Source: Gammaproteobacteria bacterium
Lineage (GTDB): Bacteria; Pseudomonadota; Gammaproteobacteria; Thiohalobacterales; Thiohalobacteraceae
NCBI GenBank assembly: GCA_016214925.1
Contig: JACRMO010000253.1
Location: 1-22,673, forward strand
Reading direction: 5' to 3'
Length of the DNA: 22,673 nucleotides
Made by a program: the position numbers and the translations under genes. Below, one piece after another: positions 7,605 to 15,933 of the stretch. Position 1 is the first letter of the stretch; every line of letters begins with the position of its first letter. The notes beneath the pieces are model-generated. The model worked only from the letters and a program-made list of their open reading frames with translations. It was not told where the DNA came from and did not search any database.

Positions 7605-8929
7605 GCCAGGATACGGCAAATGCCCGTGCGCTCGCCGGCGGTGTCGTGACCCAGGTGCTGCACGACGGGCGCTCGCTGAGTCAGACCCTCCCACTGTTTC
7701 TCGAGCAGGCCGCGTCCGTGGACCGTGGCTTGGTGCAGGAACTCAGTTACGGTGTACTGCGGTGGCGATTCCGTCTGGAGGCGCTGTTGCGGCAACTGCT
7801 GAAACAGCCGTTGAAGCAGAAAGATCAGGATATCGCCAGTCTGCTGTTGGTGGGACTGTATCAGCTCACCTATACCGATATACCGGCGCATGCCGCCGTG
7901 CATGCCACTGTCGAAGCGGTGCGCGCGACCGGCAAGCGCTGGGCGGTGCCGCTGGCCAATGCGGTGTTACGCGCCTATCAGCGCCAACATGCGCAGCTGG
8001 ACGCCGTTGCGGATTGCCAACCCGCGGATCGCCATGCCCATCCCGCGTGGCTGGTTGACCTGCTGCGTGCGGATTGGCCGGACGATTGGGAACGCATTCT
8101 CACGGCCAACAACCAGCGTCCGCCGTTCGTGTTGCGCGTCAACGCGCGACACAACGATCTGCCGGCCTATCGCGCCGCCTTGGATGCGGCGGAGATGGCG
8201 CACGCGGTGCTGCCGGTGACCGAACACGGTGTGTGTCTGGAACGGCCGGTGGCGGTGGAACGGCTGCCGGGTTTCGCCGCCGGTGCGGTCTCGGTGCAGG
8301 ACGCCGCGGCACAATTGGCGGCGCCCCTGTTGGCGGCGCAGGCGGGTATGCGCGTGTTGGATGCCTGTGCCGCTCCCGGTGGCAAGACCGCGCACATTCT
8401 CGAACGCACGCCGGAGGTCGAGTTGCTGGCCGTGGATATCGATGCGGTGCGCGTGCGCCGCATCGCGGAGAATCTGCAACGCCTGGGTTTGTCCGCGCAG
8501 GCGGTGGTTGGCGATGCCGCGCAGCCGGCGCAGTGGTGGGATGGTCGGCCCTTTCAGCGCATTCTGCTCGATGCGCCCTGCTCCGCCAGCGGCGTGATCC
8601 GCCGGCATCCCGATATCAAATCGCTGCGTCGAGCGAGCGATATCGACACCCTCGCCGCCGCGCAAGCGCAGTTGCTGGAAGCCCTGTGGCCCTTGCTGGA
8701 ACCGGGTGGTCTGTTGTTATATGCCACCTGTTCGGTGTTGCGTCGCGAAAACGAAGCACAGATCGCGGCGTTCCTCGCGCGTCATGCCGATGCGCGGGAG
8801 GCCACGCTGGACGTTGTTTGGGGGCGGCCGCTGCGTCATGGTCGACAGATACTGCCGGGTGATGTCGACGGAGGAGCTGCTACAGGTATGGATGGTTTCT
8901 ATTACGCACGCCTGATGAAGCTGCCGTGA
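7601..8929 (+). CDS. rsmB: 16S rRNA (cytosine-967-C5)-methyltransferase RsmB
   Basis: Methylates C967 of 16S rRNA using SAM. The 442-residue protein has a NusB-like N-terminal domain (about 6-130), then the Rossmann methyltransferase with SAM motif DACAAPGGKT (254-263), acidic loop LAVDID (276-281), and the two cysteines of m5C methyltransferases: C327 in DAPCSASG and C377 in YATCSVL. E. coli RsmB is 429 residues. The start (MSQDTANARA) was chosen because it overlaps the fmt stop as ATGA; an upstream in-frame ATG at 7481 lies inside fmt. Its own stop overlaps the next gene as GTGA. Confidence 0.96.
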   Translation: MSQDTANARALAGGVVTQVLHDGRSLSQTLPLFLEQAASVDRGLVQELSYGVLRWRFRLEALLRQLLKQPLKQKDQDIASLLLVGLYQLTYTDIPAHAAVHATVEAVRATGKRWAVPLANAVLRAYQRQHAQLDAVADCQPADRHAHPAWLVDLLRADWPDDWERILTANNQRPPFVLRVNARHNDLPAYRAALDAAEMAHAVLPVTEHGVCLERPVAVERLPGFAAGAVSVQDAAAQLAAPLLAAQAGMRVLDACAAPGGKTAHILERTPEVELLAVDIDAVRVRRIAENLQRLGLSAQAVVGDAAQPAQWWDGRPFQRILLDAPCSASGVIRRHPDIKSLRRASDIDTLAAAQAQLLEALWPLLEPGGLLLYATCSVLRRENEAQIAAFLARHADAREATLDVVWGRPLRHGRQILPGDVDGGAATGMDGFYYARLMKLP

Positions 8930-9537
8930 GAATCGCTGAGCGCATGCTAGCCGGGGCTGTCGTGGACTGCTGTCAACGTACAGCCGCCTGGCTGGTGCTG
9001 TTGGGCTGGATAGCGCTGTGGGCGCCCTGCGCCGCCTTCGCCGACGATGCGTATTTCAGCGTGCGCGACGCCCGCACTGTGCTTAAGGATGGCGTCTATC
9101 TGCTCGATGCCAACGTCGTCTACCGGTTCAGCGATGCTGCGATGGAGGCATTGCAAAACGGCATCCCGTTGGTGCTGGAGCTGCAGATAAAAGTCGGTCG
9201 GCAGCGCCCTTGGCTGTGGACCGATACGGTGGCGGCGCTGAACCAGCGGCATCGGCTTCAGTTTCATGCCCTCTCGGATCGTTATGTGGTCCACACGCTC
9301 AACACCGATCAGCGGCAGAGTTTCGCCACGCTCGACGATGCCTTGCATGCGTTGGGCGTGATCCGCAATTTCCCCATGCTGGACCAGCGGCTGCTGGAGG
9401 CGGGTTCCGATTATCAGGTCGGCGTGCGGGCCGCGCTGGTGGTCGAGGAACTGCCGACGCCGATGCGCCTGTGGGCCTATGCCTCCGATCAGTGGCATCT
9501 CGACAGTGCCTGGTATACCTGGCGCTTGCAGCCATGA
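8926..9537 (+). CDS. DUF4390 family secreted/periplasmic protein
   Basis: 203 residues with an N-terminal hydrophobic segment (about 20-37) and a likely signal peptidase site after AFA (around residue 39). The remainder, with YFSVRDARTVLKDGVYLLDA near its start, fits the DUF4390 family, which typically sits between rsmB and ntrY in beta- and gammaproteobacteria. Function is unknown; the location beside a membrane-bound sensor kinase suggests a periplasmic role linked to it, but that is inference. The GTG start at 8926 overlaps the rsmB stop (GTGA); an ATG at 8944 is an alternative. The stop overlaps the kinase start (ATGA). Confidence 0.85.
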   Translation: MRIAERMLAGAVVDCCQRTAAWLVLLGWIALWAPCAAFADDAYFSVRDARTVLKDGVYLLDANVVYRFSDAAMEALQNGIPLVLELQIKVGRQRPWLWTDTVAALNQRHRLQFHALSDRYVVHTLNTDQRQSFATLDDALHALGVIRNFPMLDQRLLEAGSDYQVGVRAALVVEELPTPMRLWAYASDQWHLDSAWYTWRLQP

Positions 9538-11720
9538 AGCGTTACGCACGCGGCATCTGGCCGATGCTCGCGCTGTTCGTGCTGCTGCTGGTGTCGCTGT
9601 CGTTCATGAGCGATGCGACGCACAACTCCGAACAGTTCGGGCGCCTGTATTCACTGCTGTTGCTGACCAACGCGCTCGGCCTAGTGGTGTTGATCGGACT
9701 GATCGGCGCGAACCTCTATTGGCTGCTGATGCAATACCGGCGACGCGCGGCCGGCGCGCGGCTGACGTCGCGATTGGTGATTATGTTCGTAGTGCTGGCC
9801 GTGGTCCCGGTCTCGGTGGTTTATTATTTTTCCCTGCAATTTCTCCAGCGCGGCATCGACAGCTGGTTCAATGTGCAGATCGAGGCGTCGCTGGAAGATG
9901 CCATCGAGTTGAGTCAGTCGGCCTTCGATGTGCGACTGCGCGACATGCTGCACCTGACCAAGGGCCTGGCCGGCGAGTTGACCGAAGTCCCCTCCGCGCT
10001 TGCGCCGTTGAGTCTGTACGATCTGCGCGTGCGTTCCGGCGCTATCGAACTCACGCTGATCGGCGCCAACGGCCGCATTATTGCGTCCAGCGGTACCGAG
10101 GCGACCGAAATCATCCCGGACCGACCGACCGATGCGGTGTTGTTGCAAGCGCGGCAGGGGCAGTCCTATGTCGGTCTCGATCCGGTCGGTGACGAGCTGC
10201 ATGTGCGCGCCGTCGTGCCGGTGCCTACCGGCGGCCCGAGTGCCGAGCCGCGTATCCTGCAGGCCTTGTATGCGGTACCGGAACGCCTCAACGCTAAAGC
10301 CGATCGCGTGCAGAATGCCTTTGCCCGCTACAAGGAGCTGGCCTATCTGCGGGTCCCGCTCAAACACAGTTACACGCTGACGCTGTCGCTGGTGTTGCTG
10401 CTCAGCCTGTTGTCGGCGGTGTGGGGCGCGTTTTATGCGGCGCGGCGCCTGGTGGCGCCGATCCGTGATCTGGCCGAAGGCACGCGTGCGGTGGCGGACG
10501 GCGATTACAGTCAGCAATTACCGGTCACCGGCCACGATGAGCTGGGTTTCCTGGTGCAGTCGTTCAATGTGATGACGCGGCGCTTGGCCTATACCCGCGA
10601 CGAGGCCGACCGCAGTCAGCAGCAGGTGGAGGGACAGCGCACGTACCTGGCGGCGCTGCTCGCCAACATTTCCTCGGGTGTCATCAGTCTCGCGCCGGAT
10701 CTGCGGGTGCGCATGCTCAATGATGCTTCCGCGCAGATCCTCGGCCTCGGTGCGGAGGAATGCACGGAAACGGCGCTGGAGGCGCTGGCACAACAACATC
10801 ATGTTCTGCAGCCGCTGGTGGATACGGTGCTGGAGCAGCAACGGCAGAATTCCGCGCAATGGACCGCTGAAATCACGCTGTTCGGCAGTCGCGGTCGTCA
10901 GGTGTTGATCTGCCGCGCCACCACGCTACCGGGCGACGACATCCACCCCGGTGGATTGGTGCTGGTGCTGGACGATATCACCGCGCTGATTCAGGCGCAG
11001 CGCGATGCCGCCTGGGGCGAGGTGGCGCGGCGGCTCGCGCACGAAATCAAGAATCCGCTCACGCCGATCCAATTGTCGGCCGAGCGTCTGCGCCGCAAAT
11101 TTCTCGACCGTATGACCCCCGAGGACGCGGAGATTCTCGACCGCTCGACGCATACCATTGTGCAGCAGGTCGAAACGATGAAGGAAATGGTCAATGCCTT
11201 TTCCGAATATGCGCGCGCGCCGCAGATCCAGTTGCAGGTGCTTGACCTCAACCGTTTGGTACGTGAGGTGCTGGATCTCTACCGCGGCGGACGCGGGCAT
11301 CCGGCGATCACGGCGGAGCTCGATCCGGCCGCGCCGCGCGTCGAGGCCGATACCGGGCGTCTGCGGCAACTGTTGCACAACCTTATCAAGAACGCCCAGG
11401 AGGCGTTGGCCGACACGGCCGAGGCACGCATCCGCGTGACGACGCGAGTGATCTGCAGCGCCGACGAACAGCCGTACGTCGAGCTGGCGGTGCAGGACAA
11501 TGGTGCGGGCTTCAGCGCGGAAATGCTCGCCAAACTCTTCGAGCCGTATGTCACGACCAAGACCAAGGGCACCGGTTTGGGGCTGGCGATCGTCAAAAAG
11601 ATCGTCGAGGAGCACGGCGGCATCATTCAGGCGGAGAATGCGCCGGAGGGCGGTGCGTTGATCTGCATCCGGCTGCGCCCGGCCGCGGCGTCTCCGGACG
11701 GCCATAGGACGGGCGCGTAA
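9534..11720 (+). CDS. ntrY: NtrY-type membrane sensor histidine kinase
   Basis: 728 residues with the NtrY layout. Transmembrane segments are near 10-25, 43-66, 81-103 and 279-302, with an extracytoplasmic sensor region of about 175 residues between the third and fourth. A HAMP domain (about 303-355) and a PAS-like domain (about 370-485) follow. The HisKA helix has phosphoacceptor H503 in LAHEIKNPLTP. The ATPase domain has the N box LLHNLIKNAQEAL (613-625), DNGAGF (655-660), and GTGLGLAIVKK (679-689). All catalytic motifs look intact. The start overlaps the DUF4390 stop (ATGA); an in-frame upstream extension of 108 codons lies within that gene and is rejected. The partner regulator follows 65 bases later. 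The sensed signal is unknown; NtrY/NtrX systems have been tied to nitrogen or redox/respiratory control, and the particular role here cannot be read from sequence. Confidence 0.92.
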   Translation: MKRYARGIWPMLALFVLLLVSLSFMSDATHNSEQFGRLYSLLLLTNALGLVVLIGLIGANLYWLLMQYRRRAAGARLTSRLVIMFVVLAVVPVSVVYYFSLQFLQRGIDSWFNVQIEASLEDAIELSQSAFDVRLRDMLHLTKGLAGELTEVPSALAPLSLYDLRVRSGAIELTLIGANGRIIASSGTEATEIIPDRPTDAVLLQARQGQSYVGLDPVGDELHVRAVVPVPTGGPSAEPRILQALYAVPERLNAKADRVQNAFARYKELAYLRVPLKHSYTLTLSLVLLLSLLSAVWGAFYAARRLVAPIRDLAEGTRAVADGDYSQQLPVTGHDELGFLVQSFNVMTRRLAYTRDEADRSQQQVEGQRTYLAALLANISSGVISLAPDLRVRMLNDASAQILGLGAEECTETALEALAQQHHVLQPLVDTVLEQQRQNSAQWTAEITLFGSRGRQVLICRATTLPGDDIHPGGLVLVLDDITALIQAQRDAAWGEVARRLAHEIKNPLTPIQLSAERLRRKFLDRMTPEDAEILDRSTHTIVQQVETMKEMVNAFSEYARAPQIQLQVLDLNRLVREVLDLYRGGRGHPAITAELDPAAPRVEADTGRLRQLLHNLIKNAQEALADTAEARIRVTTRVICSADEQPYVELAVQDNGAGFSAEMLAKLFEPYVTTKTKGTGLGLAIVKKIVEEHGGIIQAENAPEGGALICIRLRPAAASPDGHRTGA

Positions 11721-11785
11721 ATTGACGGCGTTCGGGTTTATACTCGGCGCGATACTTCACTCACGGACCGACAAGAATCCCGCAT

Positions 11786-13162
11786 ATGCCAGCTGCGTAC
11801 ATATTGGTCGTAGACGACGAGCCCGACATCCGTTCGCTGGTCAAGGAGATCCTCGAAGAGGAAGGCTATGAGGTCGGTGTCGCCGAAGACGGCGAAGCCG
11901 CGCGCCGTGCACGGCGCGACCGCCGGCCCGACCTGATTCTGCTGGATATCTGGATGCAGGATGTCGACGGCATCACCCTGCTGCGCGAATGGGGCGAGGG
12001 CGGCACCCTACCCTGCCCGGTCATCGTCATGTCCGGCCACGGCACCGTCGAAACCGCGGTCGAAGCCACGCGCCTGGGCGCCTATGATTTCATCGAAAAG
12101 CCGATCTCGCTCGCCAAGCTGTTGTTGACCGTCGAGCGCGCCCTGGAGGCGGATCAGCTGGTGCGGGAAAATACCGGCCTGAAACGTTTCGAAACCACCG
12201 TGCCCGAACCCATCGGGCGCAGCGACAGCATGCAGCGCTTGCGCGAACAGGCGCGGCGGATCGCGCAACATAGCAGCTGGGTATTGATCACTGGCGAACC
12301 CGGCGCCGGCAAGAAGACCTTCGCGCATTATCTGCACGCACAGAGCCCGCGCCGGCAGGGGCCGTTCGTCGAAGTCGGTGTAGGTTCGATGTCGCCGCAC
12401 ACCTCGGCCGTGGAGCTGTTCGGTAGCGAGGAAGGCGGTCGCCTGTATTACGGCCGATTCGAACAGGCCAACGGTGGCACGCTGTATCTCGACGATATCG
12501 CGGATATGGATGTGCAGACCCAGGCGCGGTTGCTGTCGGTGCTGGAGACACGTTCCTTCCTGCGCGTGGGCGGCAGCGAGCCGGTGCGTGTGGATGTGCG
12601 CATTATCGCCGCAACCCACCGCGATCTGGCGCAGGAGGTCGCCGCGGGCGAGTTCCGCGAGGATCTCTACTACCACCTGAATGTGGTGCCGCTGCATATT
12701 CCCGCGCTGGCGCAACACCGCGACGATATTCCCGATCTACTGAATTACTACGCCGATTTCTTCGTTACCCGCGAAGGACTTCCCTACCGACACTTTGCCG
12801 TCGGCGCACAAAACCGGCTGCGCAATCATACTTGGCCCGGCAACGTGCGCGAGCTGAAGAATCTGGTCCAACGCCTGTTGATTCTTGGCGCCGGCGAGGA
12901 GATCACGGCGCAGGAAGTGGATGCGGCGTTGGGTGCGCAGGCGATCGCGCCGGTAGCCGGCGGCGTCGGTGTCGGGGCGCCCGGTCTGCCCTTCGATCTG
13001 CCGCTGCGCGAGGCGCGCGAACAGTTCGAAAAGGCTTATCTCGAGCATCAACTGCACGAGGTTGGCGGCAGTGTGGGCAAGCTCGCCAAGCGCGTCGGCA
13101 TGGAACGCACGCACCTGTATCGCAAACTCAAATCGCTCGGCATCGAGGCTAAGGGCAAGTAA
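11786..13162 (+). CDS. ntrX: NtrX-like response regulator with a degenerate AAA+ domain
   Basis: 458 residues. The receiver domain (1-120) has acidic D10/D11, phosphoacceptor D54, S83 and K105, all intact. The AAA+ domain (about 140-365) has Walker A GEPGAGKK (170-177), Walker B LYLDDI (233-238, usually DE), sensor I RIIAATHRDL (272-281) and WPGNVRELKN (350-359). The C-terminal Fis-type helix-turn-helix is at about 427-453. The loop that should carry GAFTGA, which contacts sigma-54, is missing: ELFG is followed by SEEGGRLYY and then GRFEQANGG, about five residues shorter than NtrC. The second arginine of FREDLYYR is histidine (H297), and the PLRER segment is altered. It is therefore probably a DNA-binding regulator that does not activate sigma-54 (inference). 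It is the cognate partner of the preceding kinase by adjacency. Confidence 0.9.
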   Translation: MPAAYILVVDDEPDIRSLVKEILEEEGYEVGVAEDGEAARRARRDRRPDLILLDIWMQDVDGITLLREWGEGGTLPCPVIVMSGHGTVETAVEATRLGAYDFIEKPISLAKLLLTVERALEADQLVRENTGLKRFETTVPEPIGRSDSMQRLREQARRIAQHSSWVLITGEPGAGKKTFAHYLHAQSPRRQGPFVEVGVGSMSPHTSAVELFGSEEGGRLYYGRFEQANGGTLYLDDIADMDVQTQARLLSVLETRSFLRVGGSEPVRVDVRIIAATHRDLAQEVAAGEFREDLYYHLNVVPLHIPALAQHRDDIPDLLNYYADFFVTREGLPYRHFAVGAQNRLRNHTWPGNVRELKNLVQRLLILGAGEEITAQEVDAALGAQAIAPVAGGVGVGAPGLPFDLPLREAREQFEKAYLEHQLHEVGGSVGKLAKRVGMERTHLYRKLKSLGIEAKGK

Positions 13163-13197
13163 GCACTCGCCTCGTTCTCAATCGCCAGGATCGCGCT

Positions 13198-13521
13198 ATG
13201 GCCATCATCGACACCTTTGAAACACTGCTGGCGGGCGGTCAGGACAATGCTTTGCTGCGTTACAGTCTCGGTAATGAATATTTGAAGGTGGGCGATGCCG
13301 CGACCGCTGTGCAGCATCTCCAGCGCGCTATCGAACATGATGGTGCGTACTCGGCCGCTTGGAAGTTGCTCGGCAAGGCGCTTGCCGAAGCGGGTGATGC
13401 CGGCGCGGCAATGGTGGCCTACCGGAGCGGCATCGCGGTGGCGGAGCGCAAAGGCGACAAACAGGCGGCCAAGGAAATGCAGGTGTTTCTGAAGCGTTTG
13501 GAAAAGGCGCAAGCCAGTTAG
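13198..13521 (+). CDS. Small tetratricopeptide-repeat protein
   Basis: 107 residues made almost entirely of two to three TPR-like helical pairs. NALLRYSLGNEYLKVGD and AYSAAWKLLGKALAEAGD carry the usual spacing of small and aromatic residues; the tail (about 85-107) is a charged helix. No signal peptide or catalytic motif is seen, so it is probably a cytoplasmic protein-interaction adaptor. It starts 36 bases after the ntrX stop with AGGA upstream of the ATG, so cotranscription with ntrYX is likely. Its stop is three bases from the convergent acyltransferase stop, and no terminator hairpin is visible at the junction. Specific function unknown. Confidence 0.82.
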   Translation: MAIIDTFETLLAGGQDNALLRYSLGNEYLKVGDAATAVQHLQRAIEHDGAYSAAWKLLGKALAEAGDAGAAMVAYRSGIAVAERKGDKQAAKEMQVFLKRLEKAQAS

Positions 13522-13524
13522 CGA

Positions 13525-14403
13525 CTAATAAATCTTCGCGGCACCGGCCGGTCGGGTGCGGAAGCGCCGGTAACTCCACTGATACTGTTCCGGGTAGGCG
13601 CGCACGAAGGTTTCGACGCCGCGATTCATCGCCGTCGCGGCAATGCTCGGGTCGGGATCGGCGATGCCGTCCGGGGCTGGCATGAATTGGAGACGGTATT
13701 TCTCGCTGCCCGGGATGCGCACGGAAAAGCCAAAGAACACCGCCGCACCGGTTTTGCGTGCGAGCCGGCTGAGTAGCACCATGCTGTTGGCGGGGATCCC
13801 GAAGAACGGCGCGAACACCCCGCCACTCTGGCCTGGATCCTGATCCGGCAGGATGCCAACCACCCCGCCTTTGGACAGCGTTTCATACAGGCGGCGCACG
13901 CCGCTGGCGTCGGTGGGAACCGCGTGTGCGCCACAGCGTTCTCGACCGCGGCGGAGCAGATTGTCCAACGCTGCCAAGCGCGGCGGGCGATACAGGATAG
14001 TCAGCCCCCAGCGGTCGCCGCAAAAATGGCCCGCCATCTCCCAACTGCCCAGATGCGGTGTCGCCAGGATGACCCCCTTTCCCTCACGCAAGGCAGCGTC
14101 GATCGGTTCTGCATTCAGTGTTTCGCCCATCAGCGAGCGGATCCTCGGCGCCGACCAGAACCACAGGGGCCCTGTTTCCAGGATGGTCTTGCCGGTTTCT
14201 ATGAGATTGGTGCGGAGCAGACGCCGGCGTTCTGGTTCCGATAATTCCGGCAGGCACAGTTCAATGTTGGTGGCGGCGCAGCGGCGCAGTGGGTTCGGCA
14301 TGTGGGTGAGAACCCAGCCAAGCAATGATCCGAGGTGGCGGTTCCAGCTCAGGGGCAGAGCGGCGAACAGCCGCAACAAGCCGGCGATTACTGGAGCGCG
14401 CAT
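13525..14403 (-). CDS. LpxL/HtrB-family lysophospholipid acyltransferase
   Basis: 292 residues of the lipid A late-acyltransferase family, which transfers acyl chains from acyl-ACP to lipid A precursors at the inner membrane. It has a hydrophobic N-terminal stretch (about 5-33), the catalytic HX4E motif HLGSWE (H117 and E122), and the conserved segments ILYRPPR (136-142) and DQDPGQSGGVFAPFFG (187-202). Length is slightly below E. coli LpxL (306). I cannot say from sequence whether it is LpxL, LpxM or a related acyltransferase, so no symbol is given. GGTGAT precedes the ATG. It stands alone on its strand, convergent with the TPR gene. The 153 bases upstream hold no clear gene. Confidence 0.88.
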   Translation of the reverse strand: MRAPVIAGLLRLFAALPLSWNRHLGSLLGWVLTHMPNPLRRCAATNIELCLPELSEPERRRLLRTNLIETGKTILETGPLWFWSAPRIRSLMGETLNAEPIDAALREGKGVILATPHLGSWEMAGHFCGDRWGLTILYRPPRLAALDNLLRRGRERCGAHAVPTDASGVRRLYETLSKGGVVGILPDQDPGQSGGVFAPFFGIPANSMVLLSRLARKTGAAVFFGFSVRIPGSEKYRLQFMPAPDGIADPDPSIAATAMNRGVETFVRAYPEQYQWSYRRFRTRPAGAAKIY

Positions 14404-14556
14404 GTATCACCATCATGGGCAATGGCCACAGGCTTTCGACCGTTGCCCGGTGATAAAACAGGATAGACGGTGCAAAGTCCGACCATGTGTCCCACTCCGG
14501 TGGCATTATTTGGGAATAAAGCATGAGACTTTGTTGAAAGAGTCATCTATGCCGTC

Positions 14557-14730
14557 CTAGTCCGCCGCCGACTTGCGTTCCTGGGTGCGCATCGAGATTT
14601 TATTAAGCTCATCAGCGGATTTTTCATCCATAAGTGGGCGAAGTGTCGAGAGTATGGCCTTAAAGAGCGTTTTGTTGTGGGCTTCTTCCTCAGATAAGAG
14701 TGCTTTCATATGTTGACGTTGGGTGGGCAT
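14557..14730 (-). pseudogene. Frame-displaced C-terminal tail of ttcA (or a separate 57-residue ORF)
   Basis: An open frame of 57 codons overlaps the ttcA stop in another frame. It reads MPTQRQHMKALLSEEEAHNK, then a helical stretch containing LFKAILSTLRPLM, and ends in KSAAD. From memory, longer TtcA-like PP-loop proteins end with a CPxC-containing loop followed by a PT(R/Q)RQHMK-LL...L-STLRPLM-type tail, which this matches. The simplest reading is a frameshifting deletion in ttcA near 14730-14745. Alternatively it is a true small gene: GAGGAGGT sits six bases before the ATG at 14730, and a second ATG at 14709 overlaps the ttcA stop as ATGA. Codon use is more AT-rich than in neighbouring genes. 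Both readings remain open. Confidence 0.55.
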
Positions 14731-15359
14731 GTTCTGACCTCCTCGCTGAAGGCGCGCAGTTGCCGTTCCCGCACATATACCAAGGGGCGAATGATGCGCA
14801 CATCGCCTGCATCGTTGAGATAGTGTGCCTTCATGGTCTGTAGTCGACCGCCATGGAAGGCGGACATCAGAAAGCTTTCCGCGAGGTCGTCGAGGTGCTG
14901 GCCCAGTGCCAGGACGTTATAGCCGTGCGTGCGCGCCACGTGGTACATGCTTCCGCACTTCATGCGCGCGCACCAGCTGCAATAGGAGTCACCCCGCAGA
15001 TGCGTTTGGGCGCGTGCCATAATAGGTTCGCGCACGAAATGATATGGTACGCCAAGCTCGGCGAGATAAGCCTGTAGTGGCGAGGGATCGAAACCCTCGA
15101 CCATCGGGTCGATAGTGATCGCGCCGATCTCGAAACGAATCGGTGCATGCCGCTGTAAATGCCGCAGAATGTGCAGCAACGACAGCGAGTCCTTGCCACC
15201 CGAAAGCCCCATCAGTATGCGGTCGTTTGGGCGGATCATGGCGTAATCGCCGACGGCGCGACCGACCGGACGGAGTAGCGATTTGGGCGGGCGTGGGGAG
15301 ATGTCCGGGTGCATCGTGAGCGGGATGTTCTGGCCAGCGGTGGTTTCGGCGTGCATCAT
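14706..15359 (-). CDS. ttcA: TtcA-like PP-loop tRNA thiolation enzyme, C-terminus truncated
   Basis: ATP-dependent PP-loop enzyme of the TtcA family, which thiolates C32 of tRNA with an Fe-S cluster and a persulfide donor. The core is clear: RILMGLSGGKDSLSLLHIL contains the SGGKDS loop, the YCSWCARMK motif supplies two of the three cluster cysteines, and LGQHLDDLAESFLMSAFHGG and IIRPLVYVRERQLRAF follow. Right after the last segment the family normally has a short strand and a CPxC loop with the third cysteine and then a helical tail. Here the frame ends within 15 residues, at a sequence ending NVNI. A candidate tail lies in another frame (14557-14730). The start is uncertain: ATG 15359 gives 217 residues, ATG 15314 gives 202, and neither has a good Shine-Dalgarno. 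Divergent from the rhodanese gene, a possible sulfur donor (inference). Confidence 0.85.
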   Translation of the reverse strand: MMHAETTAGQNIPLTMHPDISPRPPKSLLRPVGRAVGDYAMIRPNDRILMGLSGGKDSLSLLHILRHLQRHAPIRFEIGAITIDPMVEGFDPSPLQAYLAELGVPYHFVREPIMARAQTHLRGDSYCSWCARMKCGSMYHVARTHGYNVLALGQHLDDLAESFLMSAFHGGRLQTMKAHYLNDAGDVRIIRPLVYVRERQLRAFSEEVRTCPPNVNI

Positions 15360-15423
15360 GCCGCGTACACGAGAGGCTGAAAAGCCCGACCTGTGGGTGC
15401 GGACGAGAATGAAGGAGACAGCC

Positions 15424-15858
15424 ATGGCCGATACAACGGCAGTCAAGGGAATTTCGCCTCAGGAGGCCTGGGATTTCCTGCAAAAAAATCCGCGCACGCT
15501 CCTGATCGATGTGCGCTCCAATATGGAGTACCTGTTTGTCGGCCATCCGGCCGGGGCTATCCATGTGCCCTGGATTGATGAGCCCGATTGGAAGATCAAT
15601 CCGCATTTCGTCACCCAAGTCAGGCAACTCGTGCTGGGCGGGGTCTGCGGGGCGGACGGCGGTTTCAGTTGCGCGCCCATTGTCTTGATCTGCCGCAGCG
15701 GTAAGCGCTCCCTCGAGGCGGGTAAGCTACTGGTATCGAACGGGTTTAATGAGGTTTACAACATCACCGAAGGCTTCGAAGGCGAGCTGGATGCGCAGCA
15801 CCATCGCAGCAGCGCGGGTGGCTGGCGTTTTCGCGGCTTGCCATGGGAACAGTGTTAA
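15424..15858 (+). CDS. Single-domain rhodanese-like sulfurtransferase
   Basis: 144 residues forming one rhodanese domain. LLIDVRSNMEYLFVGHPAGAIHVPW (CDC25-like front motif, about 26-50) and the active-site loop CRSGKRS with C90 mark it; the protein ends in RGLPWEQC. It would carry a persulfide on C90 and pass sulfur to a partner. AAGGAGA sits at good distance before the ATG; longer in-frame starts (15283) overlap ttcA on the other strand and are rejected. In sulfur oxidisers a rhodanese of this kind is found with TusA and DsrE2 in a sulfur-delivery cluster (known for Allochromatium vinosum). Here it is followed after 269 bases by the DsrE2-like gene and is divergent from ttcA. Cytoplasmic, as no signal peptide is seen. 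Confidence 0.9.
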   Translation: MADTTAVKGISPQEAWDFLQKNPRTLLIDVRSNMEYLFVGHPAGAIHVPWIDEPDWKINPHFVTQVRQLVLGGVCGADGGFSCAPIVLICRSGKRSLEAGKLLVSNGFNEVYNITEGFEGELDAQHHRSSAGGWRFRGLPWEQC

Positions 15859-15904
15859 ATAGGCCGGGCGCCTGCTCAGGCTAGCAAGTTTACCTGTTAA
15901 CGCG

Positions 15905-15933
15905 TTGACCCCTTGTGCGCGGCAGAATATATT
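15905..15933 (+). promoter_or_regulatory. Near-consensus sigma-70 promoter for the DsrE2-like gene
   Basis: TTGACC (15905-15910) and TATATT (15928-15933) each match five of six consensus bases and are separated by exactly 17 bases. Transcription would start near 15940, leaving a 5' leader of about 187 bases before the ATG at 16128. The leader contains short inverted repeats (for example the CCGG pairs near 15941-15957 and CCCC/GGGG near 16036-16045) but no known riboswitch that I recognise. The strong promoter and strong terminator suggest that this gene is a highly expressed single-gene transcript. Confidence 0.65.

Noticed and set aside
9210..9533. Upstream in-frame extension of the sensor kinase by 108 codons
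   Set aside because: It overlaps the DUF4390 gene, while the ATG at 9534 forms the ATGA junction and is followed by normal membrane helices.
11722..11744. TTGACG and TATACT upstream of ntrX as a sigma-70 promoter
   Set aside because: The spacer is only 11 bases, too short for a functional sigma-70 pair.
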